Shown: positions 1 to 8,679, counted from the stretch's first letter. The stretch: 46,734 nt of DNA from JAVJSU01 sp040219275 (GCA_040219275.1 JAVJSU010000094.1:1-46734), one strand, 5' to 3'. Translations and numbers: made by a program. The notes: generated by a model from the sequence alone, not told the origin.

Positions 1-122
1 CTACCGGGCAACAAAGAAACCCACTGCATCAATGCGTTGACCGCACGTACATAGTTGTCAATTGTCCCCGCCGATTTACCAGCAAGGGACTCACGGTACT
101 CATCGAGATAGGAAGTTTTCAT
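1..122 (-). CDS. Tyrosine recombinase, N-terminal part (runs off the window)
   Basis: Reading leftward from an ATG at 122, 40 codons stay open to the window edge, where the 41st codon begins AG. The peptide (MKTSYLDEYRESLAG, then KSAGTIDNYVRAVNALMQW) has the look of the SAM-like N-terminal DNA-binding domain of XerC/D-type or phage integrases, where a short helix is followed by a T-x-x-x-Y-x-x-x-x-x-x-F/M-x-x-W pattern. No catalytic residue lies in the window, so activity cannot be judged. The Shine-Dalgarno is weak. The palindrome-rich spacer directly upstream could hold its operator or recombination sites. It could instead be a short remnant. Confidence 0.55.
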   Translation of the reverse strand, partial: MKTSYLDEYRESLAGKSAGTIDNYVRAVNALMQWVSLLPG

Positions 123-150
123 GGGTATTTACCTGTGTGAATTATTTTGG

Positions 151-218
151 TACGAGTTTTTCAGGGCTTAGAGGGGTGTTTTGCCCTGATTCAAGCTCAA
201 TTATACCACAAACTCGTA
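151..218. repeat. Nested inverted repeats
   Basis: TACGAGTTT (151-159) is repeated inverted as AAACTCGTA (210-218). Inside it TCAGGGC (161-167) pairs with GCCCTGA (183-189). The nested arrangement lies just upstream of the recombinase start at 122 and could be a recombination or regulatory site; the function is not known. Confidence 0.5.
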
Positions 219-253
219 ACAAAATGTATATTTTAATACGAGATTTTACGGGC

Positions 254-281
254 AATTTCTCGTCTTGCAAGACGAGAAATT
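254..281. repeat. Perfect 28-bp palindrome
   Basis: Positions 254-281 are a perfect inverted repeat without a spacer: AATTTCT, then the core CGTCTTGCAAGACG (261-274), then AGAAATT. It lies about 130 bp upstream of the leftward recombinase gene. The same 14-bp core recurs at 12721-12734 near the left side of the accessory region. It is suited to a dimeric DNA-binding protein rather than a terminator, because it has no loop and no T-run. Confidence 0.8.
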
Positions 282-548
282 CACCCATCCTAGAATGAAA
301 TGATAGTGCTCGTTATCGTGAGCAATTTCTGCCATATTTTAAACACGCCATTTTGACACTCTTGCTTTATCGTAGAATCAGATTCTGAACTACGTAACCG
401 TACGTTTACATCATTTTGCTATCAAGCGACCTATAAGACTCAAGATTTAAGTCAAATTTAAGGCGATGTTGAGTGTTCGTTTAAACTAAGAATGCCATTG
501 TGTCCTATTGTTGAGTCAACTACAACGAACAGTATCGAGATAAAGACG
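282..548. other. Intergenic spacer with small inverted repeats
   Basis: No credible gene. TGCTC/GAGCA arms lie at 307-311 and 320-324, AGAATC-A-GATTCT at 374-386, and a TTGACA hexamer at 353-358 without a well-spaced -10. The promoter of the redox cluster presumably lies here, and the 374-386 repeat could be a regulator site, but nothing in the sequence proves it. Confidence 0.35.
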
Positions 549-944
549 ATGGCAAATACAGACCGCACAAGAAAACTTCTTGTACGCACCGCACTGGCAA
601 CCAGCACAACCATTGCAACGCTAGTTGGCGCGCAAAATTTTGCGATGTTAGATACCCGTGACTTCCAACTTACCGATAACGAACTTCTGGAAACTGTTGG
701 CATCAACACGACCTCAGACAGCACAAACATGACGATTGCCCACAGCGCGCCACAGATCACTATCATGCACGTCGCGCCGAGCATCACCGTGTTGCGCCAG
801 TCCGGTCAGACGACAGCAACAACAACGCAGGCAGTTGCCATGAACCCTGTCAACATCCAACCGCCCGTCCCGTCACAGATTACCGTGCCGCAACCTGTCG
901 TGGTGCAACAACCACGCGCACAACGTAGCCGTTCGACCCGGTAA
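549..944 (+). CDS. Small secreted or membrane-anchored hypothetical protein (131 aa)
   Basis: I do not recognise this family. The ATG at 549 is preferred over an in-frame ATG at 492 because the protein then starts MANTDRTRKLLVRTALATS, a basic N-region followed by a hydrophobic stretch (about residues 8-29) like a signal peptide or anchor. The mature part is rich in Thr, Val, Pro and Gln and ends in a basic tail (QPRAQRSRSTR). It sits 5 bp before the ApbE gene in an apparent operon of envelope redox proteins, so it may be exported with them. I looked for an ApbE flavinylation motif (GAT/S-x-T) and saw none, so it is not an obvious FMN acceptor. Confidence 0.55.
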   Translation: MANTDRTRKLLVRTALATSTTIATLVGAQNFAMLDTRDFQLTDNELLETVGINTTSDSTNMTIAHSAPQITIMHVAPSITVLRQSGQTTATTTQAVAMNPVNIQPPVPSQITVPQPVVVQQPRAQRSRSTR

Positions 945-949
945 TCATC

Positions 950-1978
950 ATGACTGAAAAAATGATCCATATGATCGAATTTCGGGCGATGGGCTGTCAA
1001 GTTAATGTTCAACTCGAAGCGGATAAATCCGGCGCAGTCATCCTGAGCTACGTACCGGAGCAAGTTGAGGCAATCGAGGCACAACTGACCCGCTTTAGAC
1101 CCGACAGCGACCTTATGCGCTTCAATGCGCGGGCAGGCGAATTTGTGCAGGTCGGCGAAGTGCTCTATGAGAATATGCGTGCCGCCAAACACACCGCCTT
1201 GCTCACCAATGGGCTGTATAACCCGCTGATTCTGCCCGCGATGCTCGCCAACGGCTATGACCGGAGCTTTGAAACCATTGACCATGTGGAAGCAACACCT
1301 ACGATCCCGGTGCTGGATTGGCACGACATCGAATTACGCCCATCCACGCATGAGATCAAAATTCCGGCAGGCAGTGCGGTTGATCTCGGTGGCATCGCTA
1401 AGGGCTGGGCAACCGGCAATCTCGCCGATGCATTAGCCCAATATGGGGCGTGTCTGGTCAATATCGGTGGGGACATGACCGGACGAGGTACGCCAGGGGA
1501 TTTACCGGGCTGGCTGATCGAAATTGAAGACCCGTTTACGCACGATGTTTTTGAAACCGTGTTTCTGCACAACATGAGCATCACCACCAGCGGGACTGAT
1601 TTCCGGCGCTGGAACGACAAGCAAGGCAACCGATATCACCACATCATTAACCCATACACGGGCAATTGTGCCGATACCGATGTGGTATCCGTGACGGTGC
1701 TTCATCCAAACGCGCCCATCGCAGAAGCCTATTGCAAAGCGGTGCTTCTCAAAGGCGCGGAGGCAGGATTGAACTGGCTGAATCATCAATGGCACACCGC
1801 CGGACTGGTTTTCAAGAAGGATGGCGCTGTACTGGCAACATCCACATTAACACCTCTATCTATGAAAGGACTACTTAGTTATGAAACGTTTCGCACCCTT
1901 AATCACACTTTTGATGCTGTTCGTCGCCGTATTTCCCGCGATGGCACAGACAAATCCCGATCTCATCACGCTGAATGA
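950..1978 (+). CDS. apbE: FAD:protein FMN transferase, ApbE family
   Basis: ApbE proteins move FMN from FAD onto a Thr/Ser of exported redox proteins. Family motifs are visible in order: AMGCQVNV near the start, RFRPDSDLMRFNA, YNPLILPAM, the hallmark VDLGGIAKGWATGNLADAL, VNIGGDMTGRG and TTSGTDFRRW with HHIINPYTG. In the metal-site segment (AEAYCKAVLLKG) the usual Asp and Thr of ADAxxT appear as Glu and Lys; I recall similar sequences in a shorter ApbE subgroup, so this may be a subfamily trait. No lipobox signal peptide is evident. The last ~33 residues overlap the next gene by 98 nt in another frame, which suggests a lost stop or an old frameshift; homologous sequence seems to end near residue 310. 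Neighbours are a ferric-reductase-like protein and a haem-binding protein. Confidence 0.85.
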   Translation: MTEKMIHMIEFRAMGCQVNVQLEADKSGAVILSYVPEQVEAIEAQLTRFRPDSDLMRFNARAGEFVQVGEVLYENMRAAKHTALLTNGLYNPLILPAMLANGYDRSFETIDHVEATPTIPVLDWHDIELRPSTHEIKIPAGSAVDLGGIAKGWATGNLADALAQYGACLVNIGGDMTGRGTPGDLPGWLIEIEDPFTHDVFETVFLHNMSITTSGTDFRRWNDKQGNRYHHIINPYTGNCADTDVVSVTVLHPNAPIAEAYCKAVLLKGAEAGLNWLNHQWHTAGLVFKKDGAVLATSTLTPLSMKGLLSYETFRTLNHTFDAVRRRISRDGTDKSRSHHAE

Positions 1979-2996
1979 TGCCACCCCTGCAATTGATGTG
2001 GTCATCACCTTACCGCAGGACACAACCGGAACCATCGCGCTTGATCTGGTAATGGCATCCGCGACGCTGATCGATGCGGACGGTGCAGTCGTGTTCTATG
2101 CCGCCGATGCGCGTTTACACGGTCTGGAATTTAACATCACGCCCAACAGTGGTATGCACACGCTCACGGTTGCGCGGTTGCCCGGTGTCACAGAAGCCTA
2201 TGTCACCGTGGCATCACTGCCGGAGATGACCATCAACGGCACAGTCACCCTGATGCAGGGGAACGACATCACTTTTAATGAAGAACTTGCTTTGCCCCTC
2301 AACGCGAATACACCCGGCGAAAGTGTCACCGTAGACATTCCCGCCGAGGAAATCGGGCTGATTACCTCAACCTTCCCCGGAGCTTATGCAACCACCCAAC
2401 TCGTGGACGACTCCGGCGTGATCGTCGCCGAATCAACAGGCGGGCACGTTGACGGCTTGACGTTTGCATTAGACACAGGCATCTATGATTTCACCGTTGT
2501 CGGCAATGGGCTAACCGATACGATTATTGCCGGAGTGCGCGTTGTCTCTGTGGCTGATGGCGGATTTACACTGGTCGAAGCACCTGCTCCGGTTGTGGAG
2601 AGTGAACCCGTCGTCAACGATACCACCAGCACAGTGTGTACAGCGACGGTCACCGTCAGTTCCGTCAGCCTACGAAGTGGACCGGGTACCGCCTATAGTG
2701 TGCTCTCCTATGGATACCGTGGTGATACATTCACAGTCGGCGGGGAAAATCCAGAAAACAACTGGATCGTCGTCGGCACAGATAACGGTTCCGCATGGAT
2801 GGTCAATAGCGCGGCACAGATTCAAGGCGCATGTGATCCACTGACCGTCTTCGATGTTCCCCTCCAAAACGGCTCAGCCGCACAGGTTGTCATTACGTCA
2901 GCATCCAATAACACCTACCATGACGATGATGACGAATATGAATCATACGAGCACGATGACGACGATCATGAAGGCGGCGAACACGACGACGACTAA
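1881..2996 (+). CDS. Secreted SH3b-domain protein with Asp/His/Glu-rich tail
   Basis: A signal peptide (MKRFAPLITLLMLFVAVFPAMAQ, cleavage likely after AMA) is followed by ~220 residues of beta-rich sequence. A bacterial SH3 domain follows at about 250-317 (TVSSVSLRSGPGTAYSVL, then WIVVGTDNGSAWM). The final ~27 residues are almost all Asp, Glu, His and Tyr, a likely metal- or cation-binding tail. SH3b domains usually bind cell-wall or surface ligands. Within this operon the protein may hold metal near the haem-binding and ferric-reductase-like partners; that role is inference. The start overlaps the 3' end of apbE by 98 nt. Confidence 0.75.
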   Translation: MKRFAPLITLLMLFVAVFPAMAQTNPDLITLNDATPAIDVVITLPQDTTGTIALDLVMASATLIDADGAVVFYAADARLHGLEFNITPNSGMHTLTVARLPGVTEAYVTVASLPEMTINGTVTLMQGNDITFNEELALPLNANTPGESVTVDIPAEEIGLITSTFPGAYATTQLVDDSGVIVAESTGGHVDGLTFALDTGIYDFTVVGNGLTDTIIAGVRVVSVADGGFTLVEAPAPVVESEPVVNDTTSTVCTATVTVSSVSLRSGPGTAYSVLSYGYRGDTFTVGGENPENNWIVVGTDNGSAWMVNSAAQIQGACDPLTVFDVPLQNGSAAQVVITSASNNTYHDDDDEYESYEHDDDDHEGGEHDDD

Positions 2997-3012
2997 CTTC
3001 TGAAACAAACAG

Positions 3013-3056
3013 ACCTGTTACATCAACGAAAGTGCATGTAACGGGTATGCTTTAAA
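3013..3056 (+). terminator. Intercistronic hairpin with T-rich tail
   Basis: ACCTGTTACAT (3013-3023) pairs with ATGTAACGGGT (3036-3046) with one G-T pair, followed after 4 nt by a T-rich tract. It lies between the SH3b gene and the haem-binding gene and could be a partial terminator or an mRNA processing or stability element. Confidence 0.5.
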
Positions 3057-3082
3057 TTTTTTATTCAACCTGTGAGGCATTA

Positions 3083-3559
3083 ATGACTGAAAACACTGAT
3101 TTACAACCCACATTACGCCGTTACATGCGCCTGTTCCTGCTTGGCGGGGGTGCTCTAGTTGGCGTGTTGATCCTGATGCAATTCGCCCGCTTCGTCATAC
3201 CGGAATTCAAGCTCGATAACCCGCCCGTAACGCACACCGTCAATTGGGACTCGCCGGAAACCGAACGCCTGTGGAACATCGCCTGCGCGGATTGTCACTC
3301 CAACGAAACCGTATATCCGTGGTATTCGTATGTAGCGCCGCTAGGATGGTTGGTGGCGCATGATACCCACGAAGGACGTAGTGAAATGAACATCTCAGAG
3401 AATCATCGCATCGAATTACGCGAAATGATCGAGGTAATTTCCGAAGGGGAAATGCCCCCTGCGATTTACACCGTGATTCATGGCAATGCCAATCTGAGCG
3501 ATGCTGATAAGCAAGCACTCATCGCCGGATTACGCGCGACATTTTCCACCAACGGGTAG
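3083..3559 (+). CDS. Membrane-anchored haem-binding (CxxCH) protein
   Basis: This 158-aa protein has one N-terminal transmembrane segment (about residues 17-35) and then a c-type haem motif, C68-A-D-C71-H72, followed by SNETVYPWYSYVAPLGWL. That pattern is characteristic of the Haem_bd domain (cytochrome-like, one haem). The remaining helix-rich part includes HEGRSEMN and GEMPPAIY, also typical of the family. It is probably anchored in the membrane with the haem outside, passing electrons to or from the ferric-reductase-like protein encoded 18 bp downstream. Confidence 0.85.
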   Translation: MTENTDLQPTLRRYMRLFLLGGGALVGVLILMQFARFVIPEFKLDNPPVTHTVNWDSPETERLWNIACADCHSNETVYPWYSYVAPLGWLVAHDTHEGRSEMNISENHRIELREMIEVISEGEMPPAIYTVIHGNANLSDADKQALIAGLRATFSTNG

Positions 3560-3577
3560 AGGTTCATCAAAAACATT

Positions 3578-4252
3578 ATGAAAACAACACCGAAATCAAC
3601 AAAATGGATTGACTTTGCGGTCATCATCGCCAGCCTCATCGTGATAGGCATCTCTGCATGGTGGTTGTGGCAATCCAACGTGTTCAACTTTACGCTCAGT
3701 CAGGACGAGAAACTCTCTTGGCATCTGGTGCGCTCATCGGGCATGGTAGCCTACATTTTATTGCTTGTCTCAACCGTGTGGGGATTGTTTATCAGCAGTC
3801 AATTCGTGAAGGATTGGTCACCGGGTCCTGTCTCGGTAACCCTCCACAGCACCATTTCATGGATGGCTTTGCTACTCAGTCTAGCTCATGCACTTCTACT
3901 CTTATTCGATGATTATTTCACCTACACATTAGCCGATATTTTCATACCGTTCACCGGACCCTATCGTCCGGCGATGGTCGGGTTGGGCACATTGGCATTC
4001 TGGACAATCGTTGTCGTGAGCCTCAGCTTCCCATTGAAGAAGCGCATCGGACATAAGATGTGGAAATACTTGCACTACACCAGTTATCTCGCATTCAGCA
4101 TGGTTTCTTTGCATGGCTTATTTGCCGGCACAGATGGTCACTTACTCGGCTTCCGGTTACTCATTGCGATGGGTGTAATCGTGGTGATCGGGCTTCTCAG
4201 CCTGCGGATGCGTAAAGACAATGCCAAAGTCGTGCCTCAACGAGCGACCTAG
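3578..4252 (+). CDS. Ferric reductase-like transmembrane protein
   Basis: A 224-aa integral membrane protein with about six helices. Four histidines are placed as in the di-haem b core of FRE/YedZ-type proteins: H90 and H104 on one helix, H166 and H179 on another, spaced 14 and 13 residues apart. No FAD/NAD-binding domain follows, so it resembles MsrQ/YedZ or the membrane part of flavin-based extracellular electron transfer systems more than a complete ferric reductase. Together with apbE and the CxxCH protein it likely forms an electron path across the membrane. Its stop codon shares the CTAG at 4249-4252 with the stop of the converging histidine kinase gene. Confidence 0.8.
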   Translation: MKTTPKSTKWIDFAVIIASLIVIGISAWWLWQSNVFNFTLSQDEKLSWHLVRSSGMVAYILLLVSTVWGLFISSQFVKDWSPGPVSVTLHSTISWMALLLSLAHALLLLFDDYFTYTLADIFIPFTGPYRPAMVGLGTLAFWTIVVVSLSFPLKKRIGHKMWKYLHYTSYLAFSMVSLHGLFAGTDGHLLGFRLLIAMGVIVVIGLLSLRMRKDNAKVVPQRAT

Positions 4253-5691
4253 ACAGCGAAGGGTTCGGTTTTTATCATGCGCGGAATGGTGATGGTAAAG
4301 GTCGCACCTTGATTTTCCCCCGAACTTTGTGCTGTGATCGTCGCTTTGTATTGGTGCAAAATAGACTGAACAATCGACAATCCCAACCCGTTCCCCTCAA
4401 AGTGAGCGCGGGCTTCGTCTGAGCGATAAAACCGCGTGAACAATTGGTCAGCTAGCGCGGGAGCAAACCCTGTGCCGGTATCGATAACCTGAATAAGCAC
4501 CTGCGCGGATTCCTGTCTCACGGTAAAGGTCACCGTGCCCTGTGGCGTATATTTGATGGCGTTACCGAGCACATTATCTAGCACCAAGCGCAGATCATTA
4601 GGCGCGAGCGACAAATCAGGCAAATCAGCCGGAACATCCGCATGAAAATCTAAACCCACCTCCCGCGCTTTGATCCGCCAATGACGCGCAATATCGTGCA
4701 GTGATGACGTGGTATCCGTGAGATTGCCTTTGCGCTGGTGTCGCCCATCGTCAATACGCGCCAGCACCAACAATGACGAAACTAGCTCCGCCATATGGTC
4801 GATTTCCTCACGCAGTTCGGTCAAATACGCGGCACGTTCTATAGCGGGGAGCGTTTCATCTTGAAGGGCTTCGACGCGTAACTTAAGAGTCATCAACGGA
4901 GTACGCAGTTCATGAGCGGCATTGCTGATAAAGCTCCGTTGCGTTTGCATCACGGACTCGATCTGCGCCGCCATGTAATTAAATGACCGGGCGAGTTGCC
5001 CCACTTCGTCCTGTGAATCGGTTTCGATGCGGGTATCCAGCGCACCATCTGCCATCTTCAGCGCGGAATTACTGAGTTCCTGCACCGGGCGAGAAATTGT
5101 TCCAGATAGCCACAACCCCGCGATGAGCACCAGCACAATCACAGGCAAGGTCGTACTGCCCAGTTCTAGCCATTGTTGATAGACCTCGGTATAAGCAGGT
5201 TGCATCGGACGCGACGCGACCAGATAGCCCAGCGTTTGTTGTTCGTATCGTAGGCTGACAGCAATATACAGGCGATTTATACCAAACGCATCCTTCCGAA
5301 TATCAGCGCCAATTTGTCCCTGTCCAGCACCGCTGAGTTCTGGCGTTACAGGGATGTTATCCAGCGATTCATACCCGTGATTGGTCGTGTAGCCAATCAC
5401 CCGATAGTTGGGATCAACAATCACATAATCACTCTCGCCATCCTGCTGTAAGGTTACCAACAGGCGTTGCATGGATGCCGTGCCTTCACCATCCAAATAA
5501 TGCTCTAATGGTTCGGTGAGTGTGCCGGAAATCAGCAAAACATCCGTTTCCAGATGATGTTGGTAAAACTCTAGTGTCGCCAGTTCGAGTTGTCGTCCAG
5601 CGATAATCAACTGTAACACCGCGCCAGTCATGCTAATCAGCAAAAAGGTGATTAAAATCCGTTGTCGAATCGTCCGTCGTTTAAAAACCAC
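4249..5691 (-). CDS. Sensor histidine kinase
   Basis: This 480-aa two-component sensor has two transmembrane helices (about 12-31 and 180-200) flanking a ~150-residue extracellular sensing region. A HAMP linker (about 198-250), HisKA domain with the phospho-accepting H260 (SNAAHELRTPLMTL) and HATPase_c domain (N-box DNVLGNAIKYT, DTGTGFAP, GNGLGLSIV) follow. It lies 8 bp downstream of the response regulator gene and converges on the redox operon with overlapping stops. It may regulate that operon, but no binding site could be assigned. Confidence 0.93.
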   Translation of the reverse strand: MVFKRRTIRQRILITFLLISMTGAVLQLIIAGRQLELATLEFYQHHLETDVLLISGTLTEPLEHYLDGEGTASMQRLLVTLQQDGESDYVIVDPNYRVIGYTTNHGYESLDNIPVTPELSGAGQGQIGADIRKDAFGINRLYIAVSLRYEQQTLGYLVASRPMQPAYTEVYQQWLELGSTTLPVIVLVLIAGLWLSGTISRPVQELSNSALKMADGALDTRIETDSQDEVGQLARSFNYMAAQIESVMQTQRSFISNAAHELRTPLMTLKLRVEALQDETLPAIERAAYLTELREEIDHMAELVSSLLVLARIDDGRHQRKGNLTDTTSSLHDIARHWRIKAREVGLDFHADVPADLPDLSLAPNDLRLVLDNVLGNAIKYTPQGTVTFTVRQESAQVLIQVIDTGTGFAPALADQLFTRFYRSDEARAHFEGNGLGLSIVQSILHQYKATITAQSSGENQGATFTITIPRMIKTEPFAV

Positions 5692-5699
5692 ATCTATAC

Positions 5700-6389
5700 C
5701 TATTCCCCACTGCTAAAGCGATAGCCGACACCGCGCACCGTTTGCAAATAAACGGGGTGGGTAGGATCATCTTCTAGCTTACCCCGTAGCCAACTCATAT
5801 GGACATCCAGCGTCCGTGTATCGCCCAGCCAATCCGTGCCCCATACCTCGTCGAATAGGCGATCCCGCGTGATGACTTTTCCGGTATTACTGATCAATAA
5901 GGTGAGAATTTCATACTCTTTCTGGCGCACGACAATTTCTTGTCCGTTTTTGGTAACGGTATGCGCTTCCAGATCAAGCGTAATATCGCCAACGGTGATT
6001 CGGGCAGGCGTGTGGTCGCCTTGATCCAACTTAACCCGGCGCAACATTGCCCGCACATGCGCTTCAAGTTCTTTATAGCTGAATGGCTTGACGAGGTAAT
6101 CATCTGCACCCAGTTCCAGCCCTTTAATGCGATCTGTACTATCGTCGAGCGCGGTCAGCATGATGATCGGCACGGTGCTGTGCTGGCGAATTGCCTGACA
6201 GACCTGCCAACCATCTAAACCGGGCATCATCACATCTAGCAAGATCACATCAGGTTTTTCCACCATCGCCATGCTTAACCCGGCATGACCATCATTGGCG
6301 ACGGTGACGGTGTAGCCAGCGCGTTCAAAAGACGACCTCAGCGGGTCGGTTAGTTTGCGTTCATCATCGATGAGGAGAATATGCGACAT
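5700..6389 (-). CDS. OmpR-family response regulator
   Basis: A 229-aa regulator with a receiver domain (acidic pair D8-D9, phospho-acceptor D52 in ILLDVMMPGLDG, LTA switch Thr and the KPF lysine). A C-terminal winged-helix domain (about 130-227) ends in TVRGVGYRF. Length and motif order match the OmpR/PhoB group. It is the first gene of a leftward pair with the histidine kinase, and an AT-rich spacer with likely promoters precedes it at 6390-6480. Confidence 0.95.
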   Translation of the reverse strand: MSHILLIDDERKLTDPLRSSFERAGYTVTVANDGHAGLSMAMVEKPDVILLDVMMPGLDGWQVCQAIRQHSTVPIIMLTALDDSTDRIKGLELGADDYLVKPFSYKELEAHVRAMLRRVKLDQGDHTPARITVGDITLDLEAHTVTKNGQEIVVRQKEYEILTLLISNTGKVITRDRLFDEVWGTDWLGDTRTLDVHMSWLRGKLEDDPTHPVYLQTVRGVGYRFSSGE

Positions 6390-6573
6390 ATTTTTTCTAA
6401 TCTACATGGTTATGTTTTGTTGATTATAGTCTGGTTTTTAGTTATTTAAGGAGGATTTAACGTCTATAAAAGTCATCTTAATTATGACTATCCTAATTCA
6501 AACGCCATATGCTATTCACAGTCTTTAAGAGTTGCTGTACAAGCACTTCAAAAAAGGTTCAATATGGCTCACA

Positions 6574-7133
6574 ATGTACACAGCCACCTACAACCGGGTT
6601 TCAACAGAAGAGCAGGTCGAGGGATATAGGCTAGAAGTTCACGTGAACGGTGCAGAGCGCAAGCCATCGTCAAGGGTTGGCAGGTCGTCGCGGAGCTTGT
6701 TGATGAGGGAAGGATGAGACTCAACGTGCCGGATTACAGGCTGTGCTGGATGGTGCATCTAATGGTAACTTTGAAGCTGATCGTGCTGGCACTGGATCCT
6801 CTCGGACGCAGAAACGCAGGTCGAGATGCGCGTGGGCGTAAGAATGGTGAAAAAGGTGGACGAATGCCGCTTGGGTATGAGCGCACTTCAATCGGCGAGA
6901 TCGTTGTTGTTCCTGAGCAGGTCGAAATTGTTCGCCAGATTTTTGAACTCCGTACCAAGCACTATACCATGCGGGCGATTGCCGATGAACTGAATGCCAA
7001 CAATATCTCTACGGCGTGTTGGGAGTCTAAATCGTATGCATCAAGCGTCAAGAACGTGCTCGATCATAAGGACGCTTAACGGGGTGGCAATCGCGGCGAA
7101 AGCTATGTGAGGTGGCAAGCAATCTTGATCTAA
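6574..7133 (+). pseudogene. Decayed large serine recombinase
   Basis: Pieces of one serine recombinase lie in different frames. YNRVSTEEQVEGYRL (from the ATG at 6574) is the catalytic N-terminus. RAQAIVKGWQVVAELVDEG and AGLQAVLDGASNGNFEADRAG follow in other frames. The LDRFSR region and about 60 residues are missing before GGRMPLGYERTSIGEIVVVPEQ, the start of the recombinase domain. An internal TAA at 7077-7079 interrupts HKDA; beyond it RGGNRGESYVRWQAIL, typical of the family, continues in frame to a stop at 7131-7133. At least two frameshifts, a deletion and a nonsense change make it non-functional: a scar of an earlier element next to the present one. Confidence 0.8.
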
Positions 7134-7199
7134 AACCATGATTGTGGGTCGTAAGCAATTCAGATACGAATTTGGTGATTTACGCACCTACGAGAATTG

Positions 7200-8126
7200 T
7201 TATTTGACACCCCCGACAGTTTTCAAAGCGGGGTAACGGGTGGATAACACGTCCAGAAAAGCGCGGGCAAGGGGCGAAAGAGGCGCGTCACCAGCGTGGA
7301 TGATTTTTAGGGTACGCTTAAAGGGTGCGCCCTCTACAGGCAAGGCACGTAACAAGCCCCGTTCCACCTCATCACGCACCACATACGGCGGGAGGACGGT
7401 TAAGCACAGCCCGGCGGAAACGGAGCGCTTAATAGATTCCAAATTGTCAAATTCCGCACCGATCTGAGGGGTGATTGCGTGCTGTTCGAGGATGCCGTTT
7501 AGCCATTGGCGCGTCTGGCTGGTAGGCTGGCGCATAATGAAGGATTGATGTTGCAACATCGGCATTGAAACTGTGGTTGTGTCCCAGAAGGGATGCTTAA
7601 AACCGACGATGACCTGCTGTTCCACTTCGTCCAGCACCACCGATAACAAGCGGCTGTTATGATAATTTTCCAGCTCCCCCTCAATGAAGCCGAGTTCCAC
7701 CCGCCGCCCTAGTACCTCATCCACAATTTGCGTGGTAATGCCGGTTTTGAGTCCTACAGTCAAACGCGGATATATTGAACGGAAATGAGTGACCCATTCC
7801 GGCACAAGATAAATGCTCAAGCCGGGTGTCGCACCGATGTCGATTTTGCCGGTGGGTAGCTGTTGCACATTGGTCAGGGCGGTTTCGGCCTCCGCCACAA
7901 GCTCAAAAATTTGATGAGCATAGGTATGGAGAATTTCCCCGTGTGCGGTAAGGGTCACGCCACGCCAACCACGCTCAAACAATTCACTCCCCAGTCCATT
8001 CTCAAGGTCTTTGATGTGCTGGCTAACGGCAGATTGCGATATATAGAGGCGTTCTGCGGCGGCACTAAAACTGCCTTCCTGCGCTACGATTAAAAAAATC
8101 TGTAACTTGTTTAAATCCAGCATCAT
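7200..8126 (-). CDS. LysR-type transcriptional regulator
   Basis: The 308-aa protein starts with the LysR helix-turn-helix (MLDLNKLQIFLIVAQEGSFSAAAERL, SQSAVSQHIKDLE). A periplasmic-binding-like effector domain follows from about residue 90 (KIDIGATPGLSIYLVPE). It is divergent from the rhodanese/persulfide operon that starts at 8242, with a 115-bp spacer holding a typical LTTR box. By the usual LysR arrangement it should control that operon and itself in response to a sulfur metabolite; the effector is not visible from sequence. Confidence 0.93.
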   Translation of the reverse strand: MMLDLNKLQIFLIVAQEGSFSAAAERLYISQSAVSQHIKDLENGLGSELFERGWRGVTLTAHGEILHTYAHQIFELVAEAETALTNVQQLPTGKIDIGATPGLSIYLVPEWVTHFRSIYPRLTVGLKTGITTQIVDEVLGRRVELGFIEGELENYHNSRLLSVVLDEVEQQVIVGFKHPFWDTTTVSMPMLQHQSFIMRQPTSQTRQWLNGILEQHAITPQIGAEFDNLESIKRSVSAGLCLTVLPPYVVRDEVERGLLRALPVEGAPFKRTLKIIHAGDAPLSPLARAFLDVLSTRYPALKTVGGVK

Positions 8127-8136
8127 TCACCCGTAA

Positions 8137-8158
8137 GGTATAAGCCTGAACTTATCCC
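8137..8158. promoter_or_regulatory. Likely LysR operator
   Basis: ATAAG (8140-8144), six bases, CTTAT (8151-8155) forms the interrupted dyad expected of an LTTR box, with outer GG/CC pairs at 8137-8138 and 8157-8158. It lies just upstream of the lysR start in the divergent spacer. Confidence 0.6.
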
Positions 8159-8241
8159 ATGATACAAGTAAACGGGGGGAACGCACCAGCCCAAAACAGG
8201 ATATACTTCAGGCATTCAATCACTTACGCAGGACTCACATC

Positions 8242-8679
8242 ATGAGTAAACGGAGCCGTAAACAAAATCAGATGAAGCGCACCCGGCAGATTTTTATCGC
8301 TGTGGTGGTTGGGATTGCGGTAGTGCTCTTCGGGGTGCTTATGCTCAATCAGAACAGTGCAGAAGGCGCAACCATACAGACTATCTCCCCGGATGCTTAT
8401 CAATCTGATTTTGAAGCTACACAACACCTTCTGCTGGATGTCCGTACCCCTGCCGAATTCAACGAAGGCCACATCGAAGGGGCAGTGAATATCCCGGTAG
8501 AAACACTGGCAAGCCGTATCAGCGAAGTTCCAGCCGATCAGCCGATTGTCGTGTATTGCAGAAGTGGCAACCGGAGCGCACAGGCGGGGGACATCCTCAC
8601 AGAAGCCGGTTACACCGATGTGTATGATATGGGCGGTATCATCAGCTGGACCTCTGCGGGCTATCCCATCGTGCAGTAA
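8242..8679 (+). CDS. Membrane-anchored rhodanese
   Basis: A 145-aa single-domain sulfurtransferase with a basic N-terminus and one transmembrane helix (about 17-35), so the rhodanese domain is likely on the outer face. Domain motifs are LLDVRTPAEFNEGHI, the active loop C106-RSGNRS and DMGGIISW near the end. Rhodaneses carry sulfane sulfur as a Cys persulfide. It is the first gene of the sulfide/persulfide operon divergent from lysR. Confidence 0.9.
   Translation: MSKRSRKQNQMKRTRQIFIAVVVGIAVVLFGVLMLNQNSAEGATIQTISPDAYQSDFEATQHLLLDVRTPAEFNEGHIEGAVNIPVETLASRISEVPADQPIVVYCRSGNRSAQAGDILTEAGYTDVYDMGGIISWTSAGYPIVQ

Noticed and set aside
492..548. Upstream start for the first redox-cluster gene
   Set aside because: The added residues are not signal-like and there is no Shine-Dalgarno; the ATG at 549 gives a plausible signal peptide.
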